Source of the DNA: Candidatus Calidifonticultor daggyaiensis
GTDB lineage: Bacteria > Actinomycetota > Humimicrobiia > Humimicrobiales > Humimicrobiaceae
NCBI GenBank assembly: GCA_015661035.1
Contig: JACVJA010000036.1
Coordinates: 1-9,260 of the forward strand
Direction of reading: 5' to 3'
Length of the DNA stretch: 9,260 nucleotides
Part shown: positions 1-5,792 of the stretch, in pieces
Layout of the letters: each line of letters begins with the position of its first letter
Position numbering within the stretch: the first letter of the stretch is position 1
The notes under the pieces: generated by a model
The model's input: only the letters and a program-made list of their open reading frames with translations
Told to the model about the DNA's origin: nothing
Database searches by the model: none
Translations under genes and position numbers: made by a program

Positions 1-183
1 TCATTAAATTTATCCATTTAATAATTTTCACCTAATCTTTTGTTTTTAATTAAAAATAATTTCAAATAAATAAATTTTCAAAAGCTAATTATATATCCAC
101 ATATTAAAATATGTCAATATGAAAACAAAAATTTTTTAAAAGTAAATGTTTCAATTAAACTTATTTTTATTACCTTTTATTAA

Positions 184-213
184 TTTAGCAAACTTCAATT
201 TAGTAAACTTCAG
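184..213. repeat. Two tandem 15-bp imperfect direct repeats
   Basis: Two adjacent 15-mers, tttagcaaacttcaa (184-198) and tttagtaaacttcag (199-213), match at 13 of 15 positions. The second copy also sits in a small dyad, taaact/agttta, at 204-217. Function is unknown. In such A+T-rich DNA it may be an ordinary small tandem duplication. Confidence 0.5.
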
Positions 214-261
214 TTTATGGTTAAAGAATTATTCTACTTAAAACAAACAAATATTATTAAG

Positions 262-285
262 ATCTTTATAAAGTGTTTATAAGAT
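262..285 (-). terminator. Possible terminator after ccdA
   Basis: Read on the minus strand, about 27 nt after the ccdA stop, ATCTTATAAA and TTTATAAAGAT form a roughly 10-bp stem with one bulged base and a CAC loop. A T-rich but interrupted run follows (ATATTTGTTTGTTTT). The stem is almost all A-T pairs and the T run does not follow at once, so it is only a moderate candidate. It sits where the last gene of the cassette should end. Confidence 0.38.
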
Positions 286-312
286 TTTTAAAATCTATTC
301 TCTTTTTACTTA

Positions 313-999
313 TTAAATAAACCCAAACCTTATATTGATAGAAAGCCATATAAAATAAAAAGCAAGACAAATAAGAATTGAACCAGCAATTCTTTCAATT
401 AAGCTCTGATATTTTACAATACCGCTTAAACTTTTTAAAATGCCTGTAAAAGTTCCAACAACAACAAGAGGAATACTTCTTCCTATTGCAAATACAAACA
501 TAAGAATCATTCCAAACAATACACTTCCTTTTATTGCTGAATAAGCTAGTACTGAAATTGTAATTGGTAAAGTACATGGCGATGCAGCAATACCAAATGG
601 TATCCCAAGTAAAAATGCTCCAATAATACCACTGCCTCTTTTTGGATTAAATTTTGAAAAGTTATAATTAGGACTGAAGTTAAATACTTTTAATAGCCAT
701 AACCCCATTACAAGAAGTATAGCAGCAATTATATAGTTTAAAATCTCTTCATTTGCTATTATACTGCCAATAAAGCCTGCAAAAACTCCAAGCATTGAAA
801 GCATAAAAGCTATACCTAATACAAATGTTAGAGACAATATAAAGCCTCTTTTTTTGGAGTTTACTTTCTCTCCGCTTACATAAGCAGTAATAAATACTAT
901 AGTTGGAAGAGTGCAAGGACTAAGCCCGCTTACAAAACCTGTTGTAAATACAACTGCAAGAGTTGCAATTATTGTAGCGTCCGAAGATAAATTAACCAT
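313..999 (-). CDS. ccdA: CcdA-type transmembrane thiol electron transporter
   Basis: The 228-residue product is almost entirely hydrophobic, with about six membrane helices in two similar halves, each opened by the same signature: GLSPCTLP at residues 25-32 and AASPCTLP at 138-145. The paired cysteines C29 and C142 are the redox couple known for the CcdA/DsbD-beta family. CcdA accepts electrons from cytoplasmic thioredoxin and passes them across the membrane to an extracytoplasmic thioredoxin-like partner. That partner is most likely the lipoprotein encoded just upstream, because the two genes overlap by 8 bp (992-999). The start is supported by GGATGGG (1007-1013) with a 7-nt spacer, lying inside the end of the upstream gene, so translation is probably coupled. 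The length is normal for short bacterial CcdA proteins. No ResB/ResC cytochrome c assembly genes are adjacent, so a role in cytochrome c maturation is not implied by context. Confidence 0.93.
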   Translation of the reverse strand: MVNLSSDATIIATLAVVFTTGFVSGLSPCTLPTIVFITAYVSGEKVNSKKRGFILSLTFVLGIAFMLSMLGVFAGFIGSIIANEEILNYIIAAILLVMGLWLLKVFNFSPNYNFSKFNPKRGSGIIGAFLLGIPFGIAASPCTLPITISVLAYSAIKGSVLFGMILMFVFAIGRSIPLVVVGTFTGILKSLSGIVKYQSLIERIAGSILICLAFYFIWLSINIRFGFI

Positions 1000-1702
1000 T
1001 TAACATCCCATCCAATATGCTCCTTATTTCAGCCTCATCATATACACCTTCAATTACTTTATATGTTTTACCTGAACTGTCAAGAATTAAAATTGAAGGC
1101 AGATTTAAAACTCCATTTTGTTTTGCAATTTCGAAAGCAGTTTCCATGTTCGTCTTATCTAAAATGCCTATGTTAATAAATAAAACATTAAACTTGGCTT
1201 TATATTCTTCCATAACTTTTTTTGCTGAAGCATTATAACTATCAAAAAATGCTTTAGTCCCAGGACAACAATCAGCGTCATAGGAAAAGATAAGTATGGA
1301 AGGTTTTCCTGATGCTATAAAACGATTATAAATTCCTTTTAAGCTGTTATCTTGCTCTTTTGAATTATTGTTTGAAGATTCAGTGCCTTGTTTTGAATCA
1401 CTTTTATTAGATGCGTCTCCCGAATTGTCTTTGTCTGTGCTATCATTTTTTGTAGCCGTTGTTTCATTGCTATTTTTTTGGCTTTGATTTAATTGACTGC
1501 TATCTTTCTCTAGTTGTTTACTGCTATCTGTATCTGATTCAATTGTATTTGAAGAGGCAACTTCCTGTTGAACTGTATCAGCTCTGTTGTATTTGGTATT
1601 TGTACAGCCATTAATAAAACTTATTAGGCCTAAATTCATAAATAATAATGTTAAAATCATTAAATTTAATATTATATTTATTATCTTTTTGCTTTTAACC
1701 AT
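992..1702 (-). CDS. Thioredoxin-like lipoprotein with a C-C-P-G centre
   Basis: The 236-residue product begins with a basic N-terminus and a hydrophobic helix ending FINGC, with C33 a likely lipidation cysteine (an imperfect lipobox). A linker at about residues 40-120, very rich in Ser, Asn, Asp, Lys and Gln, would tether the domain outside the membrane. Residues about 121-236 form a thioredoxin-like fold: a beta strand (SILIFSY), the redox site D-C-C-P-G-T at 144-149, and the LPS segment at 201-203 where thioredoxins carry their cis-proline (P202). The usual W-C-G-P-C is altered: the cysteines are adjacent (C145, C146) and the normal second position is Gly. Start chosen at 1702 because GGAGG (1707-1711) lies just upstream and the signal peptide then begins at once. 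A longer reading from 1744 adds 14 residues, lacks a ribosome site and overlaps a hairpin. It overlaps ccdA by 8 bp, so it is the probable CcdA redox partner. Its final substrate is unknown. Confidence 0.85.
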   Translation of the reverse strand: MVKSKKIINIILNLMILTLLFMNLGLISFINGCTNTKYNRADTVQQEVASSNTIESDTDSSKQLEKDSSQLNQSQKNSNETTATKNDSTDKDNSGDASNKSDSKQGTESSNNNSKEQDNSLKGIYNRFIASGKPSILIFSYDADCCPGTKAFFDSYNASAKKVMEEYKAKFNVLFINIGILDKTNMETAFEIAKQNGVLNLPSILILDSSGKTYKVIEGVYDEAEIRSILDGMLNG

Positions 1703-1706
1703 ATAT

Positions 1707-1711
1707 CCTCC
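1707..1711 (-). promoter_or_regulatory. Ribosome binding site that sets the lipoprotein start
   Basis: GGAGG on the minus strand lies 4 nt before the ATG at 1702. It is the only strong ribosome site near the gene and favours this ATG over the in-frame ATG at 1744. Confidence 0.75.
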
Positions 1712-1726
1712 ATGTACATCTAAGCA

Positions 1727-1780
1727 AATAAAATTAAAGACCAAACAATTATTTATAAATAATTATTTTATGCTTGGTCC
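1727..1780 (-). terminator. Hairpin with T-rich tail: terminator or attenuator
   Basis: Read on the minus strand, GACCAAGC and GTTTGGTC pair as an 8-bp stem with one G-U (outer arms near 1772-1779 and 1739-1746). Inside is a perfect 18-bp palindrome, AATTATTTATAAATAATT (1747-1764), which can form a second stacked helix. TTTAATTTTATTT follows directly. This is the layout of an intrinsic terminator. The 5' arm overlaps the last codons of the 85-residue protein, and only 36 bp separate the structure from the lipoprotein start, with no clear promoter between. Partial read-through that lowers expression of the lipoprotein and ccdA is therefore likely. Confidence 0.6.
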
Positions 1781-2020
1781 TTTACCAGAAAATTTTATTT
1801 TTAATTTTTCTTCTTCAGCTTTTTTAATTTTTCTTAGCCACTCAGTGCAGTATTCCAATGATTCAGTCTCATTTACTGATATGCGATGCTTTTTTATAAA
1901 ATTCAAGGCAGAAATGGTATCCTTATCCAGAACAATCATTTCAAGCTCAAGCCTATCATTTGGACTAAGATTAAAATTAAAATTTAAATTTTTCTCTTTA
2001 TTGTCAAAACCTTTATTCAT
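1763..2020 (-). CDS. Hypothetical protein, 85 residues
   Basis: I do not recognise this protein. It is small and probably cytoplasmic: no signal peptide or membrane segment, a polar Asn/Lys-rich start with alternating Asn and Phe (residues 11-18), a middle segment RLELEMIVLDKDTISALNFI (23-42), and a charged, probably helical stretch (about 59-76) rich in Lys and Glu. It has one cysteine, C58, and one tryptophan, W61. The start codon overlaps the stop of the upstream cupin gene as ATGA (2017-2020). No good ribosome site is visible, so translation is probably coupled to the cupin. That overlap is the best evidence that the gene is real. Its last codons form the 5' arm of the hairpin that follows. 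Confidence 0.7.
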   Translation of the reverse strand: MNKGFDNKEKNLNFNFNLSPNDRLELEMIVLDKDTISALNFIKKHRISVNETESLEYCTEWLRKIKKAEEEKLKIKFSGKGPSIK

Positions 2021-2325
2021 AAATTTTTAGAAATTTGTATACCGACAATTCTTGCACCATTTATTGAGCTCATTGAGATTAGAGCAGGTTCTGTAATAAG
2101 GCATTGATTTTTAGATAGTTTAGCTTCATATCCATTTACTTTTACATTTACCTCTCCTTCAATTACAATAAAAACCACATAGGAGGCCATTTCACATTCT
2201 GGTATATGCTCGCCGGCTGATAAACTTATAATTCTTGTTTTAAATTCTTTAGAATTAAAAAATACATTCTTATCTCTATCTTTATAAGGAAATACTTCTA
2301 TGGAATCAAGATTAAAAATCTTCAT
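2017..2325 (-). CDS. Small single-domain cupin protein
   Basis: The 102-residue product is one compact cupin beta-barrel without signal peptide. The first cupin motif is visible as AGEHIPECEMASYVVFIVIEG (residues 37-58 region): Gly38, Pro42, then E43-C44-E45 at the place where metal-binding cupins have H-x-H, and the closing E57-G58 before a beta hairpin (VNVKVNG). The second motif is represented by NQCLITEPALISM (73-85) and lacks the usual histidine. Canonical iron, manganese or zinc binding is therefore unlikely, although Cys44 with the flanking Glu residues, or H40, could bind a metal differently. A ligand-binding or sensing role is possible but unproven. It follows the DUF6951-type gene by 24 bp and overlaps the next gene by 4 bp. 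The ribosome site is weak (AAAGAAAG). Confidence 0.78.
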   Translation of the reverse strand: MKIFNLDSIEVFPYKDRDKNVFFNSKEFKTRIISLSAGEHIPECEMASYVVFIVIEGEVNVKVNGYEAKLSKNQCLITEPALISMSSINGARIVGIQISKNL

Positions 2326-2349
2326 GTTTTTAACTTTCTTTAAAATTAT

Positions 2350-2667
2350 CTATTTTTGAATTTTTATGGAAATATCCTTTGGAAGTGCAACCATTGCAGC
2401 TACCTGCATTGATTTAAATAGCCCTACAGGAACTGCACATCCTGAACAGCAACCTTTAAGGTTTTGCCTTATAATTTTAAAAAGCTCACCATCAAAACCT
2501 TCTTTAATTTCATTATATGCATCAAATTCATTTAATTTTTCCGATAATTTTTTTATTTTTTCACAATTTGTATTTACCATAAAAGACACATGCTGCATAT
2601 CTTTTGAGTTTGCCTCAATTTCAGTTATAAATCCACAAATACCAGCTTCAACCTTTGTTTTTACCAT
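2350..2667 (-). CDS. Small cysteine-rich protein, DUF6951-like
   Basis: The 105-residue product is probably cytoplasmic and has five cysteines in a recognisable pattern: AGICGF near the N-terminus (C11), C35 in NTNCEKI, and a CCSGC cluster (C73, C74, C77) followed by AVPVGLFKSMQVAAMVALP. I recall this layout from the DUF6951 family of clostridia and methanogens, but I cannot confirm it by search. No biochemical function is known to me. The clustered cysteines suggest metal binding or thiol redox chemistry, which is inference. The start is backed by GGAG at 2678-2681, 10 nt upstream. It is the first gene of the left-hand cassette, with a 364-bp non-coding region before it that presumably contains the promoter. 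Confidence 0.78.
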   Translation of the reverse strand: MVKTKVEAGICGFITEIEANSKDMQHVSFMVNTNCEKIKKLSEKLNEFDAYNEIKEGFDGELFKIIRQNLKGCCSGCAVPVGLFKSMQVAAMVALPKDISIKIQK

Positions 2668-2696
2668 TAATTATCTACTCCAATATTTACTAACCT

Positions 2697-2720
2697 TTAA
2701 CATATTAATTAACATATTAA
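2697..2720. repeat. Perfect 12-bp tandem direct repeat in the cassette leader
   Basis: Two identical copies of ttaacatattaa stand head to tail at 2697-2708 and 2709-2720. Each copy is itself a TTAA-N4-TTAA dyad. They lie 30-53 bp upstream of the first cassette gene, between the candidate -10 box and the ribosome site, where a bound regulator could block transcription. TTAA-N4-TTAA is the core of the known Rex operator, but the flanking TTG/CAA bases of Rex sites are missing. The function is inference. Confidence 0.6.
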
Positions 2721-2753
2721 AATAGATTTGTAATAATTTTATAAATCATATAA

Positions 2754-2759
2754 ATTATA
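2754..2759 (-). promoter_or_regulatory. Candidate -10 box for the cassette
   Basis: A perfect TATAAT on the minus strand about 86 bp upstream of the first cassette gene. No good -35 box is found at 16-18 bp, and such hexamers are frequent in A+T-rich DNA, so the support is mainly position, plus the adjoining dyad at 2766-2783. Confidence 0.33.
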
Positions 2760-2765
2760 CGAAAA

Positions 2766-2783
2766 ACAATTACTAGAAATTGT
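2766..2783. promoter_or_regulatory. 18-bp dyad, possible operator
   Basis: ACAATTACTAGAAATTGT reads the same on both strands at 16 of 18 positions, with arms ACAATT and AATTGT and a central CTAG. It sits 7 bp upstream of the candidate -10 box, inside the expected -35/-10 spacer, a typical repressor site. It matches no operator I can name with confidence. Confidence 0.45.
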
Positions 2784-2859
2784 CCTATCTTAAAACTAGC
2801 ATATAATTCATTTTATTGTGAAATAAACATATCTTAAATAAAACTTTATCTTACAATAA

Positions 2860-2879
2860 TTTAAAAGCTTTGCTTTAAA
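2860..2879 (-). terminator. Weak terminator candidate after the ATPase operon
   Basis: Read on the minus strand, TTTAAAGC-AAA-GCTTTTAAA forms a hairpin of about eight pairs with one bulged T, about 150 nt after the phosphatase stop codon. The sequence after it (TTATTGTAA) is only mildly T-rich. This is the most compact hairpin seen in the gap, but it is weak. Confidence 0.28.
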
Positions 2880-3031
2880 AATTTTTACTTTTTTATATTT
2901 ACTAATCTAAATATAATAATCTTTAAAATAATCATTTCAACAGTAAAAGTTAAATTATAATTATATCCAAATATTTAAATTTATCAATAATACAAATATT
3001 AAAATTATATTTTTTGGATTCTGTAATGAAA

Positions 3032-3700
3032 TTAATCAACTTTAAAAAATGTTTCCTTAATATCAAATAAATGGTAACTATAATTTAACAAAGAAACAAA
3101 AAAAGTTTGGTGTTTATGTTCAAATATATTTATACAGCAAGGTAATTGGTTTATTTTCCATATTCCTATTCCGCTTTCATCAATTTCAAGAATTTTTAAA
3201 ATTAAAAGTTTAGTTATTATTCTATGCGTAACAATAACAATATATGTACCAGTGTCTTCATTTATAATTCTTGTTAATGCTTTCCAGCACCTTTCCTTTG
3301 CAGCATACAGCATTTCTCCATTAGGTATAGATGCTTTAAAAGGTCTTATTATCCAGTCATTATAGATTTGTGGGTATAACTTAGCTACTACATCATATTC
3401 TTTCCCTTCCCAATCTCCAAAGTTTAAGTCTAAAAATCCTTCTTCTTTTAAAATATCCAGTTTATTACTATTATTTTGAAAATTTTTTATAATTTCTGCA
3501 GTTTTATAAGCTCTGCTTAAAGGACTTGAATATATTGAATTAATTTCTATGCAATTAAGGAATTTTCCGGTTTTTTCTGCTTGATTTATACCGTTCTTAT
3601 CTAAAGGAACATCATAATGACCTCTAAAAACTTTTTTTGTATTAAACTCTGTATTTCCATGTCTTATTAAAAATATCACCTTTTGGTCATTTTTCTTCAT
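3032..3700 (-). CDS. Histidine phosphatase family protein (phosphoglycerate mutase-like)
   Basis: The 222-residue product is a cytoplasmic enzyme of the histidine phosphatase superfamily. The signature LIRHGNTEFN (11-20) carries R13 and the phospho-accepting H14. SSPLSRAYKTAEII (58-71) supplies the second phosphate-binding arginine, R63. FLDLNFGDWEG (89-99) corresponds to the acidic segment of the GpmB/CobC group, with D91 where Glu is common. VTHR (157-160) carries the second catalytic histidine, H159. The C-terminal W-K-I-N-Q-L-P-C-C-I segment and LLNYSYHL resemble a subgroup often annotated as broad-specificity phosphatase or alpha-ribazole phosphatase. The sequence does not decide the substrate, and no cobalamin or glycolysis genes are nearby. 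The start has an AAAGGGG site (3708-3714) with a 7-nt spacer. It follows atpD by 41 bp and is probably read with the ATPase operon. Confidence 0.87.
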   Translation of the reverse strand: MKKNDQKVIFLIRHGNTEFNTKKVFRGHYDVPLDKNGINQAEKTGKFLNCIEINSIYSSPLSRAYKTAEIIKNFQNNSNKLDILKEEGFLDLNFGDWEGKEYDVVAKLYPQIYNDWIIRPFKASIPNGEMLYAAKERCWKALTRIINEDTGTYIVIVTHRIITKLLILKILEIDESGIGIWKINQLPCCINIFEHKHQTFFVSLLNYSYHLFDIKETFFKVD

Positions 3701-3741
3701 AGCTTTTCCCCTTTAGAAATGTTTTAATAACTTGAAACACT

Positions 3742-4362
3742 TCAATGGCTTCTAACTATTTCTTTTACTTTCATTAACCTTACAGTATTTGATCTTTCAT
3801 TTTCAGCAAGCTTCATTGTAATAAAGCTTATAGTCTCTTGTATTTCAGGAATTAACCTATATTCAAGAGCATTTACTCTTCTTCTTGTTTCTTCTATCTC
3901 GTTCGCCAAAAGGTTTACAGTTTTTTCTTTTTCAGCTAAATCCAGCAAATCCTCTAAGAATTGATCAAATTTAAGCAGCGACAAATCAATCTCTCCAGTA
4001 GTGTTAATAAAGCCATAATTAATAATATTACCCTCAACTTGTTTTTCAAAAATAGGAACTTTTACATTCATTATACTTTTTTGACTAATATTAATAGACA
4101 CTTTTTTAGCAGGGATTAACAAAGCCTGCTCAGTTTGATAAGGTCCAACTTTTGCACTTCCTAAAATAAAATTTTCTAAAATAGAGTAAAATTCATTCTC
4201 AATTTTTAACCTTAAAGTTTTAACTTCATCAATTATTTCTAGTAATTTACGCATAAGCTCATCCCGCTTATCTTTTAAAAGCTTATGCCCTCTTTGTGCA
4301 AGAACAAGACGCTTTTTTAATCTTAAAAGCTCCATTCTTGTAGGATTTATATCTGTTAACAT
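3742..4362 (-). CDS. atpD: V-type ATP synthase subunit D (NtpD), central rotor shaft
   Basis: The 206-residue product is the rotor-shaft subunit that turns inside the A3B3 ring and links catalysis to the membrane rotor. The hallmark N-terminal motifs are intact: NPTRMELLRLK (6-16) and GHKLLKDKRDEL (25-36), which open a long antiparallel coiled coil whose second strand is the C-terminal helix (about 130-200, with ANEIEETRRRVNALEYRLIP inside it). The length matches the family (about 200-220). It starts 12 bp after atpB, with AGGG at 4369-4372 as ribosome site. It is the last ATPase gene in the window, the usual place for D in bacterial V-type operons. The name must not be confused with the F-type beta subunit, also called atpD. 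Confidence 0.96.
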   Translation of the reverse strand: MLTDINPTRMELLRLKKRLVLAQRGHKLLKDKRDELMRKLLEIIDEVKTLRLKIENEFYSILENFILGSAKVGPYQTEQALLIPAKKVSINISQKSIMNVKVPIFEKQVEGNIINYGFINTTGEIDLSLLKFDQFLEDLLDLAEKEKTVNLLANEIEETRRRVNALEYRLIPEIQETISFITMKLAENERSNTVRLMKVKEIVRSH

Positions 4363-4374
4363 TTAAAACCCTGC

Positions 4375-5772
4375 CTATTGAAACACATTTTCCTTAGTCC
4401 TAAATTTTTCAAAATATTTATCCAAATATTCATCTCTAACCCTTTTAAGTTCCCCTCTTGGGAATACAGATAAAAGCTCCCAGCCAAGATCAAGTGTGTA
4501 TTCTATGCTTCTATTTTCATATTCACCTTGTGACACATAACGCTGTTCAAAATCTTCAGCAAACTTATAATATATTTTATCAATATCAGTCAGAGCTGCT
4601 TCGCCTAAAATTACGGCTAATTCTTGCACTTCTTTACCTCTAGCATATGAAGCATAAAGCTGGTTAAAAAGGTCAGCATGATCCTCACGTGTCTTGCCTT
4701 TGCCAATTCCCTTATCTTTTAATCTAGAAAGTGATGGCAGAACATCAATTGGTGGTGATATTTTTTTCTTATATAATGAACGAGAAAGAATAATTTGACC
4801 TTCAGTAATATAGCCTGTTAAGTCAGGTATTGGATGAGTCTTATCATCTTCCGGCATTGTTAAAACTGGTATTTGTGTAATTGAGCCTTTAAGCCCTTTA
4901 ATTCTACCTGCCCTTTCATATATTGTTGCTAAATCTGTATACATATAGCCCGGATAACCTCTTCTTCCTGGTACTTCTTTTCTTGCTGCAGATATCTCCT
5001 TTAAAGCTTCACAATAATTTGTCATATCTGTAAGAATTACAAGAACATGCATATTTTTTTCAAATGCAAGATATTCTGCACAAGTAAGACCAACTCTTGG
5101 TGCAGCAATTCTTTCAATTGCTGGATCATCTGCTAAATTTAGAATTAAAACTGATCTATTAATTGCTCCTGTATTTCTAAAATCAGATATAAAAAATTCC
5201 GATTCTTCAAAAGTAATACCCATAGCCACAAACACTACTGCAAACTCTTCTTTTTGGCCAAGCACCATAGATTGTCTTGCAATTTGTGCAGCAATTTTAT
5301 TATGAGGAAGTCCTGAGCCAGAAAATATTGGCAATTTTTGGCCTCTTACTAAAGTATTTAGCCCATCTATAGCTGATATCCCAGTTTGAATAAACTCATT
5401 TGGGTAATCTCTTGAATAAGGGTTTATTGGAGCACCATTAATGTCCAAACTTTTTTCAGGCAAAATTGCATCTTTTGCTGTTTTAGGTTTTCCAAGCCCA
5501 TTAAATACTTTACCTAATATATCAATTGAAACATTCATTTGTATCCCGCGACCTAAAAATCTAACCTTTGTTTTTTCTGTTTCAATTGAGCGGGTGCCTT
5601 CAAATATCTGAACTAGTGCTTTATCATACTCAACCTCTAAAACTCTGCCATTTCTAATACTACCATCATCAAGGATAATATGAACTAACTCTTCATATTT
5701 TACACCTTCAACACCCTCAACAACTAAAAGTGGTCCTGTTATATTCGTAATGCTTTTATATTCTTTTAACAT
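4375..5772 (-). CDS. atpB: V-type ATP synthase subunit B (NtpB), non-catalytic subunit
   Basis: The 465-residue product alternates with subunit A in the soluble ring and helps form the nucleotide pocket. A beta-barrel N-terminal domain (about 1-75, with [20 protein letters not shown]) is followed by the nucleotide-binding domain. Its P-loop is degenerate, [18 protein letters not shown] (150-167), as expected for B and not for [16 protein letters not shown] (313-327) and LPSLSRL (345-351) are family signatures; R350 is the arginine expected to reach the catalytic site of the neighbouring A subunit. The C-terminal helical domain ends near [11 protein letters not shown]. The start is set by GGAGG (5780-5784) with a 7-nt spacer, and the gene follows atpA by 32 bp. 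Length and motifs are ordinary, with no sign of decay. Confidence 0.97.
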   Translation of the reverse strand: MLKEYKSITNITGPLLVVEGVEGVKYEELVHIILDDGSIRNGRVLEVEYDKALVQIFEGTRSIETEKTKVRFLGRGIQMNVSIDILGKVFNGLGKPKTAKDAILPEKSLDINGAPINPYSRDYPNEFIQTGISAIDGLNTLVRGQKLPIFSGSGLPHNKIAAQIARQSMVLGQKEEFAVVFVAMGITFEESEFFISDFRNTGAINRSVLILNLADDPAIERIAAPRVGLTCAEYLAFEKNMHVLVILTDMTNYCEALKEISAARKEVPGRRGYPGYMYTDLATIYERAGRIKGLKGSITQIPVLTMPEDDKTHPIPDLTGYITEGQIILSRSLYKKKISPPIDVLPSLSRLKDKGIGKGKTREDHADLFNQLYASYARGKEVQELAVILGEAALTDIDKIYYKFAEDFEQRYVSQGEYENRSIEYTLDLGWELLSVFPRGELKRVRDEYLDKYFEKFRTKENVFQ

Positions 5773-5792
5773 TAATAGTCCTCCAAAGATTA

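Larger units (their letters stand above)
1..312. other. Non-coding stretch downstream of ccdA
   Basis: This 312-bp stretch is extremely A+T-rich and I see no convincing gene on either strand. It lies downstream of the minus-strand ccdA gene. It holds a hairpin at 262-285 that may terminate the ccdA transcript, a small palindrome at 282-296, and two imperfect 15-bp tandem copies at 184-213. Nothing recognisable was found in the first 180 bases. Confidence 0.6.
2668..3031. other. Intergenic region between two minus-strand operons
   Basis: This 364-bp stretch is nearly all A and T and contains no supportable gene. Read on the minus strand it would contain the 3' end of the ATPase/phosphatase transcript, with a weak hairpin at 2860-2879. 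It also holds a TATAAT at 2754-2759, a dyad at 2766-2783 and a 12-bp tandem repeat at 2697-2720, which together look like the control region of the DUF6951-cupin cassette. A long-range pair of 7-bp arms (2965-2971 and 3013-3019) is too far apart to weigh. Confidence 0.55.

Noticed and set aside
395..577. Short minus-strand frame inside ccdA
   Set aside because: It lies entirely within the certain ccdA gene in another frame, and its composition is implausible (Cys and Tyr runs).
1703..1744. A longer reading of the lipoprotein from the in-frame ATG at 1744
   Set aside because: It adds 14 residues before the signal peptide, has no ribosome site and begins inside the hairpin. GGAGG just before the ATG at 1702 and a proper lipoprotein signal support the shorter form.
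1587..2030. Plus-strand open frame of about 147 codons
   Set aside because: It runs opposite two well-supported minus-strand genes, has low-complexity Phe/Leu/Ile/Lys content, no recognisable domain and no ribosome site. It is a shadow of A+T-rich coding DNA.
2366..2725. Plus-strand open frame of about 119 codons opposite the DUF6951-like gene
   Set aside because: The minus-strand gene has a good ribosome site and a clear Cys motif; the plus frame has neither and ends in hydrophobic low-complexity sequence.
2965..3019. Inverted arms atccaaa/tttggat after the phosphatase gene as a terminator
   Set aside because: Arms of 7 bp are separated by about 41 bases and no T-run follows. This is expected by chance in such A+T-rich sequence.
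3032..3700. Naming the phosphatase cobC or gpmB
   Set aside because: Catalytic residues place it in the superfamily, but substrate-specific features and supporting neighbours are lacking, so no symbol was given.
3732..3745. Small hairpin ttgaa-acac-ttcaa between atpD and the phosphatase gene
   Set aside because: Only a 5-bp stem, with no T-run after it on the minus strand. It is too weak to call a terminator, so the two genes are treated as co-transcribed.
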